DNA from: Ilyobacter_A sp963675185
GTDB taxonomy: Bacteria > Fusobacteriota > Fusobacteriia > Fusobacteriales > Fusobacteriaceae
NCBI GenBank assembly: GCA_963675185.2
Contig: CAXXOH010000002.1
Location: 248,001 to 312,000, forward strand
Direction: 5' to 3'
DNA: 64,000 nucleotides
A program made the position numbers and the translations under genes. Within the stretch, counting starts at the first letter, position 1. Each line of letters opens with the position of its first letter. Of the stretch, positions 41,601-48,702 are shown in pieces. The notes beneath the pieces are model-generated. The model was not told the DNA's origin. It saw nothing but the letters and a program-made list of their open reading frames with translations, and did no database searches.

Positions 41601-44254
41601 TCAACTTTTTCATCTTTAAAAGCTACTCTAATTAATTTTAAGTATGCCTTAATATCTGCAAAAGGAATATTGTCTAATTTCGCTTTAAAAGATGTAACAT
41701 CATTTATCAGTACATCACATTCTTTTAAATATGATGTATACATATATATAAGTGACATTTTATAATCTTCATGAATATCAATTTTATAATTTATGTTTAA
41801 TTGAAAAAGAATCTTACCAAATTTATCTAAAATAGGAGCTATTTCATAACTAGCTTTATGTTCATCACTTTGAATAGCTTTTTCAGTCAAATATAAAACT
41901 TGCATTAAAAAGTCCTTTGAAAACCATTTATTGAATAATAATTTAGCCCTATTATATTTTTCAGCAGTAATTAAATCATTAATATCTTGAACGACTGTAT
42001 TAATACTTTCAATATCTAGACTAATTTCAAGAAGTTCACTTTTCAGAATATGACTGTAATTACTATTTAATTTATATTTATTTTTATCCTTCTCTTCTTC
42101 ATAAAATTCATTATGTCTATTTAGCAAATCAAGGCTCGTACTAAAAACCTGCAAATCAATTATTTTTTCAAAATCTTGATTATTAATTGCGATTTTTATA
42201 GCTTCATTTAACAAGTTTAATAAATGTGAAATAGGTAAGTTTATATTATAGGAATTAATAACAAATTCCGTAGTTAAAAGAGCTGGGAACTCACTTTCTC
42301 TATTTAATATTTTCATAAAATCAAGAAGATACTTTTGTTTTGTTAAATAAATATCCTTTGTTTCAATATAGTAATCAACAAGTTTACCTAAAATTTCATA
42401 ATATTCAGGAGTATTTTTAATAAAATTATTACTCAAAAATATTCTAATATCATTGAATCTTAAATAATAGCCATTATCATAATTAATAATTGGTTTCAAC
42501 TTGTAAAAGATACTATTCCATATTTCTTTTTCATATTCATTAAAAATATTATTTAACAATTCAGAAGATATTTTATCTTCGGTTTGAGAAAAAATAATTG
42601 AAAGAATGTTTGAAATATTTTCATTAGCTTTATACTCATGAAGAGCGTAAGTCCAAATATTATGATAATAATTATCCAGACCTATACTTAATTCTCTTTC
42701 TTTCAATCTTTTTTCAAATTCAATAATATCAGAAACTAATTTTGCCTCTTCAACAGCAAATATTACTGAGAGGGTATTACCCTCCGTATACTGATGAATT
42801 ATTCGATTTAAAATATCAAGATTATATTTTTCACTTAACGAATTTGTTAAAATGGAAATATCAGAAATATCTAAATTCTTAATATCAATTCTCTGTACCA
42901 TTGAATGATTGTTTTTCAACCAATTAGGATATTCGCTATAATTTTCAGAAGGTTGTCCAGAAACTATAAACTTGACACCAGTAGGAACACAATCAGGTGG
43001 GATTAGTTTATTAACAAACCCCTTCTCAATTCCAGCTCTAGCTGCATGATCTATTCCGTCAATTACTATAATAACATTCCTATTTTCAATAGTTGAAAGA
43101 ATGCTTGAAAGTCTTAATACTTGTTCTCGTAATTGAATTGTAGTTAATAGATTATTTATTACCGGAACATTGTATTCTGCAATTAAATTTTTTACCCGAT
43201 ATTTTTCTCTTATTTGAATAAGCAAATCATTCCATAATGTTCTTTCGTCAACAAGTTTATCATAATCAGAGGGAATAAATGGTTGATGTGGAGTAATAGG
43301 CTTATATGCGTAATACCTGAATGAAATGTAATTATCATACTTTAGCTTACTAATTATAGTGGTTTTTCCAATTCCAGCCTGACCAGTTAGAAAAACAATT
43401 TTAGTATTTTCTTCTTGCAAAGCCTTTTTAATTGAATTAATAGTTTGATTTCTACTGTTAAAAAAATTAACTGGTGGTTCTATAAAGTGTTCTCCCACTT
43501 GGATATCTAATTCAGCTATTGAACTTAAAACATCTTCTCGTGTAATTATTTCTTCTTTTCTAATAGTTGTAACCCATTCTCTTAATTTTGAATCTAACTT
43601 TGATAGGATATTATTAGCTACTTCACTTTTTACTGAAAAAGTTTTGGCTATTTTTTTAATTAGTTTTTCTTTTAATTCATTTAAACCAACTTCTTTTTGA
43701 ATAACTAGATTTGTTAAGAAATTTAAAATTTTATCTGTATCTTTAAAAACATCGAATAATTCATCTCTAAGTAATTTCCATTTATCTTCTAAATCCTTTT
43801 TATTATTAGTTTTGAAAAAATCATTTAAATCTTTAATTGTTTTAAATTTATTAATTGCTTTGAATAAGTCATTTAAAAATTCATTTAATGAAATTTTTTC
43901 TTTAGTTGAATAGGTACTTATGTTTCTATTTGTTGACAAAATAATTTTGGAATCTTCAAATTGATTTTCAGAATAAATTTCTGCAAATCGCCTAATAAGA
44001 CCATTAGGAAATAAATATGAAAAAGTTAAATTATCTTCAATTCTTGTATGTTTTACTTGAACATACAAATCATTTGAATCATTATATTTTATGACAACAT
44101 CATCAACACCTTCTAATTGTTTTTCTGAGGTTTGTAAGATGACTCCTTCAATATTAGAGTCAACTAACATTTCTAATAAATAATATTGTCCTATACTCCA
44201 TTCATAAAAATATGGGTCTCCAATTCCAGAAGTTGTTTCTTTTTGTTCACTCAT
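38624..44254 (-). CDS. Giant STAND NTPase with N-terminal Cap4/DUF4297-like nuclease (Avs-like antiphage protein)
   Basis: 1876 aa in one frame. Residues about 10-120 resemble the DUF4297/Cap4 PD-(D/E)xK nuclease: WSIGQYYLLEMLVDS, then E49, D51/D52 and the Q-x-K element YVQVKHT (K68). Residues about 265-560 form a STAND/NACHT-type NTPase: Walker A GQAGIGKTT (291-299), Walker B VIIVIDGIDHAAR (394-406), sensor-like KFIVSGQPSE. The remaining about 1300 residues are helical with no recognised domain and may be the sensor. This order (nuclease-STAND-long sensor) is that of Avs antiphage proteins, which detect phage proteins and degrade DNA. SD AAGGGGAAA. Flanked by matching attC cores. Very AT-rich. 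Function inferred. Confidence 0.82.
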   Translation of the reverse strand: MSEQKETTSGIGDPYFYEWSIGQYYLLEMLVDSNIEGVILQTSEKQLEGVDDVVIKYNDSNDLYVQVKHTRIEDNLTFSYLFPNGLIRRFAEIYSENQFEDSKIILSTNRNISTYSTKEKISLNEFLNDLFKAINKFKTIKDLNDFFKTNNKKDLEDKWKLLRDELFDVFKDTDKILNFLTNLVIQKEVGLNELKEKLIKKIAKTFSVKSEVANNILSKLDSKLREWVTTIRKEEIITREDVLSSIAELDIQVGEHFIEPPVNFFNSRNQTINSIKKALQEENTKIVFLTGQAGIGKTTIISKLKYDNYISFRYYAYKPITPHQPFIPSDYDKLVDERTLWNDLLIQIREKYRVKNLIAEYNVPVINNLLTTIQLREQVLRLSSILSTIENRNVIIVIDGIDHAARAGIEKGFVNKLIPPDCVPTGVKFIVSGQPSENYSEYPNWLKNNHSMVQRIDIKNLDISDISILTNSLSEKYNLDILNRIIHQYTEGNTLSVIFAVEEAKLVSDIIEFEKRLKERELSIGLDNYYHNIWTYALHEYKANENISNILSIIFSQTEDKISSELLNNIFNEYEKEIWNSIFYKLKPIINYDNGYYLRFNDIRIFLSNNFIKNTPEYYEILGKLVDYYIETKDIYLTKQKYLLDFMKILNRESEFPALLTTEFVINSYNINLPISHLLNLLNEAIKIAINNQDFEKIIDLQVFSTSLDLLNRHNEFYEEEKDKNKYKLNSNYSHILKSELLEISLDIESINTVVQDINDLITAEKYNRAKLLFNKWFSKDFLMQVLYLTEKAIQSDEHKASYEIAPILDKFGKILFQLNINYKIDIHEDYKMSLIYMYTSYLKECDVLINDVTSFKAKLDNIPFADIKAYLKLIRVAFKDEKVEVCKTILDRLANKKFSITSSTLIFLSIILDYQREYYFETISEDFNDFGDYSYPHEMEISFISGYCDKDLTNKKYHHNDSELILINGFKKLGLSFKTDFKDLTILDINEALSICILNIASNAIFKGDKLYLRLIVSFFEKFPAQVQSFIINEFSESLNQENYFPRNFEIISQFLIKIGEVSNLKLMYKKLFSQDSFLFEYDLRDRNIIINRFFDSSQIIFTKNEIQFGKGFLKEFPIGYTNHKEYSLNSLGEIYSILCNFNKTNWKKYSSRLFSLNSNVSEISDNRLSSLINRRIFKSVIKDNFSQLFYFVQIDKFFFLKHRYELLDSINELIEENFFSRDEINSLWSFFIGNTVPIISHDTERLFKFKKNIEKRGYGDIVKDYKIIEKESNNTYSEDIINFTELTLDDLFFQFEHSKDYSDYKYGQELLRRLEEKISFQSEYESVLKILLTKDIRYSFTHSGYAEIAETLFSKLTSIENKWVLISKIFEKNEEYIYELNNKIEFVSRCFLNESCEEIVEKHYMKISKLHESIIESRILKPINYKLDFTKKNNFNSCFEVYLSKILLMNLQSDSSNRVEYTLKGLYELFKKYKNIFPEILEYYGGTNLFNKQILYFLFMKIARIYGNDIKNQIDKIEELFNKTNSIYEKLGLLLVLINYQLSTNTERFNIEWSEPITELKDPVQNNREIAIFNSNENDRLVVGEIIISKRLRFLELMIKDSDSIDEFKQYTISNVQNFIEELDFYSDDINYGMKRVFSNYEISFDKVLYQFIYNSVPKPKLLDLVQGIFYTTNESVLFYNYETIEETIFSEKIFNYSEQDWKELLHHNLKDDEVILAASIVGLLENKYQEIFYNSYIDSGPRIDDDCVVFNPPEIFLSNFIDSYVDMNFGNYLFGKNVGISLFQNDSIYLFPTTLLTKGLKFNSEYINDNIVLKNSEGDIIRLEILIGTDNISPFSQNTIPHLQRWVCKKDLAEKLTTQFDLKFEFETNLNPK

Positions 44255-44284
44255 TTAATTTCCCCTTTTTTTAGTTTATGAATT

Positions 44285-44361
44285 GCATCTAACGTTCCCG
44301 CAGTTTTCGACGTGTGCATTTTCCGATTTCTTGCGCATGTTGGGAACTGGCGTGTTAGCTG
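44285..44361 (-). repeat. attC-like recombination site A (between the membrane gene and the STAND gene)
   Basis: Minus strand: R'' AGCTAAC (44360-44354), L'' CCAGTT, a variable loop containing ATGCGCA/TGCACA pairing, L' AACTGCGG (one extrahelical C), R' GTTAGATGC (44293-44285). Both core sites, the imperfect inner arm and the GTTAGATGC terminus are those of classical integron attC sites. It begins 14 bp after the stop codon of the 133-aa gene. Confidence 0.8.
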
Positions 44362-44374
44362 ATGTGCAAATTGA

Positions 44375-44776
44375 CTACTTCCATAGTCTCTTATACATTA
44401 GCTTAGCAACAATTACATATTTATCTTCTGAAGGATTTACTAAAAATGTATTAATTGCATTTATCAGCTTTTCATCTGCATATAAATATATGTTTGATAT
44501 ATTAGCACGGATTAATTCTATATAAAATTCTTGAATTTCATCGGAATTATCCACATTTATTGTCTTGAGTAGTGGATTTCCAATTTCAGACGTATGAATA
44601 ATTCGTTTAGGGTGCAATACTATATCCATAAAAATCAACATTGATCGAAACTTATTCTCACAAATTTCATTTAATTTCAATTTGTTTTGTAATCTTAATT
44701 CACTGTAATTGTTATAAATGGCTACTATTAATCCACTTCCTATTATTATTTGAAGAAATTGAACAGTATATTCCAT
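44375..44776 (-). CDS. Unknown membrane-anchored protein, 133 aa (cassette gene)
   Basis: Not recognised. One N-terminal transmembrane helix (TVQFLQIIIGSGLIVAIYNNY) followed by a cytoplasmic, mostly helical domain (ENKFRSMLIFMDIVLHP, IQEFYIELIRANISNIYLYADEKLINAINTFL). It looks complete. SD AAGGAGG. It lies between GTTAGCT (44831-44825) and AGCTAAC of attC A, which are complementary, so it forms a 0.54-kb cassette, first in the array behind a strong promoter. A role in phage defence or envelope stress is only a guess. Confidence 0.7.
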   Translation of the reverse strand: MEYTVQFLQIIIGSGLIVAIYNNYSELRLQNKLKLNEICENKFRSMLIFMDIVLHPKRIIHTSEIGNPLLKTINVDNSDEIQEFYIELIRANISNIYLYADEKLINAINTFLVNPSEDKYVIVAKLMYKRLWK

Positions 44777-44823
44777 AACATAGCCTCCTTATAAATATTC
44801 TCTTGGTACCGAAATTTGCATTT

Positions 44824-44886
44824 CAGCTAACTCGTCTATATACGCATAAAACCTTCATCTATACTCCCAATTTTGAGGTATAGACG
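44824..44886 (-). repeat. Cassette junction with hairpin upstream of the first cassette (possible attC D or insertion site)
   Basis: Minus strand: CGTCTATA (44886-44879) and TATAGACG (44840-44833) form an 8-bp stem enclosing a second CTATAC/GTATAG stem, then the core GTTAGCTG (44831-44824). No clear R'' core precedes the stem, so it is either a decayed attC or a secondary insertion site. Confidence 0.45.
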
Positions 44887-44964
44887 AAATTTTGTTTCGT
44901 ATTATAAATCATAAAACAAATTTTTAATACAATAAATTAATTCCTAATTTTTTCCTTTGTTTTA

Positions 44965-44992
44965 ATTATATTCTTATTTAGGTCAATGTCAA
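44965..44992 (-). promoter_or_regulatory. Promoter reading into the cassette array
   Basis: TTGACA (44992-44987)-16-TATAAT (44970-44965) on the minus strand, about 190 bp upstream of the first cassette gene and outside the first cassette boundary. The gap 44887-45120 has no ORF. Confidence 0.65.
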
Positions 44993-45120
44993 AAAAAAAC
45001 GTATTGCCCGTTCTAAATTAAAATTTTATCTATCTTTTCATAGTAAAGTATTCTACTATTCCGCTTAATCTTTATATGCACTAACACGACAATGGACAGG
45101 CATGCGAGAAATAATATCAA

Positions 45121-45159
45121 GAAAAAATAAAATGCGGTTGACTTTATTGTCAACCGCAT
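45121..45159 (-). terminator. Terminator of the 23-codon gene
   Basis: Perfect 11-bp stem ATGCGGTTGAC / GTCAACCGCAT (45132-45142 / 45149-45159), followed on the minus strand by TTTTATTTTTTC. Confidence 0.9.
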
Positions 45160-45171
45160 CTTCTATAAAAA

Positions 45172-45243
45172 TCACATATTGTGAAAGTACTCTGCTAGAA
45201 GCGCCAATGCTGGAAGTAACACCAATCCTAAAGTAGGTAACAT
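45172..45243 (-). CDS. Tiny hydrophobic peptide, 23 aa
   Basis: ATG 45243 with GGGGGTGG seven bases upstream encodes MLPTLGLVLLPALALLAEYF plus HNM and TGA at 45172; a strong terminator starts 12 bp later. The peptide is one short hydrophobic helix. Length, RBS and terminator together support a real gene. It lies 116 bp downstream of the 6-phospho-beta-glucosidase gene on the same strand and may be its last operon member. It could be a small membrane regulator or a type I toxin-like peptide; nothing decides between these. Confidence 0.6.
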   Translation of the reverse strand: MLPTLGLVLLPALALLAEYFHNM

Positions 45244-45358
45244 AAGAACCACCCCCTAGATATTTTGTGAAACTTTTGCTTACTTCATATTTACACATTT
45301 TTCTTATATTTCCTTTTAAAAAATATTTTATCCTGGTTTTTTACGAAAATATTTAAAT

Positions 45359-46789
45359 CTAAAGTTCTTCACCGTTCGACGCTATCACCTTTTTATACCA
45401 ATCAAAGGATCTCTTTTTCAACCTCTCAAGGGTTCCATTTCCTTCGTTGTCTTTGTCCACGTAGATGAAGCCGTAACGCTTTTTCATTTCCCCGGTAGTA
45501 AAAGAGACAAGGTCTATACACCCCCAAGGTGTGTACCCCATAAGGTCTACACCGTCTATATTTATAGCCTTCTCCATCTCTTCTATGTGAGCTTTTAAAT
45601 ATTCGATACGATAGCCGTCGTCCACTGTACCGTCAGCTTCCTTAACGTCTATTGCACCAAAGCCGTTCTCCACAATAAATAAAGGCAGCTCATATCTTTC
45701 ATACAATAAATTCAGCGAATAACGAAGTCCTACCGGATCAATCTGCCATCCCCAGTCAGATGCCTTTACATACGGATTTTTCACACTGGATCCTGTACCT
45801 AAAAGAAATTCTCTAGTATCTTCTGTGTTCCCTGATTTTACCGCGTCAGACATGTAGTAGCTAAACCCTATGTAGTCCACTGTTCCTTCAGCTAGTATTT
45901 GTGCATCTTCAGGTTCCATTTTAATATTATAGCCTTTTCTCTCCCACTCCTTCAAAGCATACGGTGCATAATGACCCCTGCAGTGAACATCGGCGAAAAA
46001 ATAACGGTCATGCATAGCCTCTACTTGCAGCATCATGTCGTCCGGGTTGCACGAATACGGGTATACTGGAACCATACCTATCATACAGCCTATTTGAAAA
46101 TCAGGGTTTATTTCATGTCCGGCTTTTACAGCCAATGCACTGGCAACGAGCTCATGATGCACCGCCTGGTACATAACTTCCTCCCTATTTTCTCCTTCTT
46201 CGAAAAGGATGCCGGAACAAGTCCAGGCAAATATGTTGTTGCTGACGTTTTTCTGGTTGTTAATCTCGTTAAAAGTTATCCAGTACTTCACTTTATCCTT
46301 ATACCTTTCAAAAACAGCCTTCGCGTACCTCACAAAACAATCTATGACAATTCTGCTTCTCCATCCCCAATACTTTTTAGCCAAGTTGTACGGCATCTCA
46401 AAATGTGAAAGTGTAATTACAGGCTCTATGTTATGTTCGATGAGCTCATCGAACATAACATCGTAGAACTTCAGCCCTTCTTCGTTCGGTTCTAACTCCT
46501 CACCTGTAGGGAAAATTCTGGCCCACGCAATCGATGTCCTAAAACACTTGAAGCCCATCTCTGCAAAAAGAGCTATGTCATCCTTATAACGCCCATAAAA
46601 ATCTATTCCATCATGGTTTGGGTAGTAGTTACCTGAAATTATACCGTCAGTAATTACCCGTGGCACTCTGTGTGCCCCAGCAGTCATAACATCGGCTACG
46701 CTAGGTCCTTTCCCTCCTTTGTTCCATCCACCTTCAAGCTGGTGTGCTGCTACAGCTCCGCCCCATAAAAAATCCTTTGGAAAACTCAT
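45359..46789 (-). CDS. 6-phospho-beta-glucosidase (GH1)
   Basis: Cytoplasmic hydrolase of PTS-imported beta-glucosides. GH1 signatures: FLWGGAVAAHQLEGG at the start, acid/base E175 in TFNEI, nucleophile in IVENGFGA, and the C-terminal KKRYGFIYVDKDNEGNGTLERLKKRSFDWYKKVI typical of 6-phospho enzymes. 476 aa. SD GGGAGGG. Divergent from a GntR regulator that probably controls it; no PTS gene is adjacent. Confidence 0.94.
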   Translation of the reverse strand: MSFPKDFLWGGAVAAHQLEGGWNKGGKGPSVADVMTAGAHRVPRVITDGIISGNYYPNHDGIDFYGRYKDDIALFAEMGFKCFRTSIAWARIFPTGEELEPNEEGLKFYDVMFDELIEHNIEPVITLSHFEMPYNLAKKYWGWRSRIVIDCFVRYAKAVFERYKDKVKYWITFNEINNQKNVSNNIFAWTCSGILFEEGENREEVMYQAVHHELVASALAVKAGHEINPDFQIGCMIGMVPVYPYSCNPDDMMLQVEAMHDRYFFADVHCRGHYAPYALKEWERKGYNIKMEPEDAQILAEGTVDYIGFSYYMSDAVKSGNTEDTREFLLGTGSSVKNPYVKASDWGWQIDPVGLRYSLNLLYERYELPLFIVENGFGAIDVKEADGTVDDGYRIEYLKAHIEEMEKAINIDGVDLMGYTPWGCIDLVSFTTGEMKKRYGFIYVDKDNEGNGTLERLKKRSFDWYKKVIASNGEEL

Positions 46790-46865
46790 CCTACATACCC
46801 TCCCTATTTCTATCTTTGTTTTTTCGATTTAAACCTATAAAGTAGGCTTTTCCAACTTTTTCGTG

Positions 46866-46906
46866 TTGACACATCTCAATCTGCGATGTATACTTGTGTA
46901 TACAAG
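46866..46906 (+). promoter_or_regulatory. Promoter and GntR-type operator in the bgl-gntR gap
   Basis: Plus strand TTGACA (46866-46871)-17-TATACT (46889-46894). The palindrome CTTGT-GTAT-ACAAG (46893-46906) overlaps the -10 and continues leftward as a TGTATAC repeat, the form of GntR/HutC operators. A second promoter, TTAACT-17-TATAAT, lies closer to gntR (around 47052-47080). Site of likely autoregulation and control of the divergent glucosidase. Confidence 0.65.
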
Positions 46907-47103
46907 TTATGGTTTAAGAATACTTCTTTTTACTGATTATGTCAACTATTTTTTATTGCCTTGCACTAAGCCAATTCCATGGTTTAATTTTGTCATTTGG
47001 TTTATTCTTTAAAAGAAAATAGAGGTATAGCTGGCAATTTGAGTTAACTTATCGTTTTTTTTCTGCTATAATCAGTATATAAAATAAATTGAGGTGTTTA
47101 CTT

Positions 47104-47835
47104 ATGATAAATAAACAAGCTGACAGGTCTATCTACCTTCAGATTGCTGATATAATAAAAAATGATATACAAAACGGTAACTTAAAACCACACGACCCTG
47201 TTATGTCAGAAAATAAGATCTCACAAAAATACGAGGTTACGAGGCTCACTGCAAGGCGAGCCATTGATTCACTGGTGAACGAAGGACTCCTGTACAGGAT
47301 AAGAGGGAAGGGTACCTTTGTAAGCGAGCCTGAAGGAAAACTTGAGGCCAGCCCATTTTCATTGAGGGGATTTACTGAATCTACCTTAGGCATGGACAGA
47401 AATCCAAAAAACATGGTAATCACCTTCAAAATTATCGAAGCCAGCAAATTTATAGCAGAAAAGTTAAATATACCAGCTGGCAGCAAGGTTTTCTTGGTGG
47501 AAAGACTCAGGATGATTGACGAGGAACCTTTGATTTTTGAAGTTTCATACTTTCCGGAAACTTTATTTCCAGGATTGGATGAAAGCAGCATGGAGGGTTC
47601 TGCCTATGAATATGTAGAAAAATTTTTAGGTAAGAAAATCAAAGATTCCACACAAGAGATAGTCCCGGACATAGTCTCAGAAAGAATAGGAAAACTTCTT
47701 CAAATGAATGTGGGGACACCTGTTTTAAGGGTGCACAACCAGCCGAGGTTAGAAGATGGAAACATATTCGAGTACAGTGAAGCTTTTTTCAGGACCAGCA
47801 AATATAAGTTTATTCAGCATGTAACCAGAGATTAA
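47104..47835 (+). CDS. GntR/HutC family transcriptional regulator with UTRA domain
   Basis: N-terminal winged helix (SIYLQIADIIKNDIQNG, MSENKISQKYEVTRLTARRAIDSLVNEGLLYRIRGKGTFV), C-terminal UTRA ligand domain (VFLVERLRMIDEEPLIFEVSYFPE...). Likely senses a sugar phosphate and represses the divergent 6-phospho-beta-glucosidase gene. ATG 47104 follows GAGGTG; an upstream in-frame codon at 47089 is less likely. Confidence 0.92.
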   Translation: MINKQADRSIYLQIADIIKNDIQNGNLKPHDPVMSENKISQKYEVTRLTARRAIDSLVNEGLLYRIRGKGTFVSEPEGKLEASPFSLRGFTESTLGMDRNPKNMVITFKIIEASKFIAEKLNIPAGSKVFLVERLRMIDEEPLIFEVSYFPETLFPGLDESSMEGSAYEYVEKFLGKKIKDSTQEIVPDIVSERIGKLLQMNVGTPVLRVHNQPRLEDGNIFEYSEAFFRTSKYKFIQHVTRD

Positions 47836-47879
47836 CTGTTTAACCAACATATATAATTGATATTTAAGGAGATGTAAAA

Positions 47880-48695
47880 ATGTATTATTCAGACTACCAC
47901 CTGCACACGAATTTTTCCAGCGATGGGAAATCTTCTATGGAAGACATGATAAAAAAAGCAATAGAGTTGGAATTAAAAGACATCTGTTTTACAGATCATT
48001 ACGACTACGACAACCCCTATATAAATCCTGATAGCCTGATAGACTATCACAACTATACAAAAGTGTATAAAAATTTAAAAGAAAAATACGCTGACCAAAT
48101 AAGCATAAAACTGGGAATAGAGATCGGACTTCAACCACAAATACTGGGAAAGATGGAAAATTTTATAAAAGATTATCCGTTTGATTTCATAATAGGGTCC
48201 ACACACACAGTTGAAAGAATCGATCTAGGAGGTGTTGACGGGAGCAAGTTCTTCGAAGAGAAAGAGCAGAATGAAGCTTATCAAATATATTTTGAGGATA
48301 TGCTAAACAACGTAAAAAACTCCGGCGCCTTTGACGTCTACGGCCACCTCGACTACGTCATTCGCTACGGTGGATACGAGACGAAATCTTTTCTCTACAA
48401 GGACTTTTCTGACATACTAGATGAAATCTTGAAAACAATAATCCACAAAGGAAAGGGAATAGAGATAAACACTTCCGGTTACAGGTATGGACTTGGCCAA
48501 GCTCACCCTAGTACTGAGGTTATTAGAAGATACCGCGAACTTGGGGGAGAGATAATAACTGTTGGTTCAGATGGTCACTCCGTGGACCACATCTGTTCCG
48601 GCTTTGACATGGCATATAAGATTTTGCTGGAAGAGGGTTTCTCACATGTATGCATCTACGATAAGAGGGTCCCTAAGTTTATACCTATAAAATAA
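47880..48695 (+). CDS. PHP-domain phosphatase, histidinol-phosphatase (HisK/HisJ) family
   Basis: Metal-binding PHP motifs: YHLHTNFSSDGKSS, FTDHYDYDNPY, GIEIGLQPQ, IGSTH, GHLDYVIRYG, and VGSDGHSVDH near the end. 271 aa matches histidinol-phosphate phosphatases, but no his genes are near, so another phosphoester substrate is possible. SD AAGGAG. Downstream of gntR by 44 bp, perhaps co-transcribed. Confidence 0.82.
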   Translation: MYYSDYHLHTNFSSDGKSSMEDMIKKAIELELKDICFTDHYDYDNPYINPDSLIDYHNYTKVYKNLKEKYADQISIKLGIEIGLQPQILGKMENFIKDYPFDFIIGSTHTVERIDLGGVDGSKFFEEKEQNEAYQIYFEDMLNNVKNSGAFDVYGHLDYVIRYGGYETKSFLYKDFSDILDEILKTIIHKGKGIEINTSGYRYGLGQAHPSTEVIRRYRELGGEIITVGSDGHSVDHICSGFDMAYKILLEEGFSHVCIYDKRVPKFIPIK

Positions 48696-48702
48696 ATTTA
48701 AA

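Noticed and set aside
44283..44525. 80-codon plus-strand frame across the cassette junction
   Set aside because: It overlaps attC site A and the 3' end of the membrane gene on the other strand; shadow frame.
45065..45298. 77-codon minus-strand frame over the tiny gene
   Set aside because: It is a different frame from the RBS-led 23-codon ORF and runs through the terminator stem.
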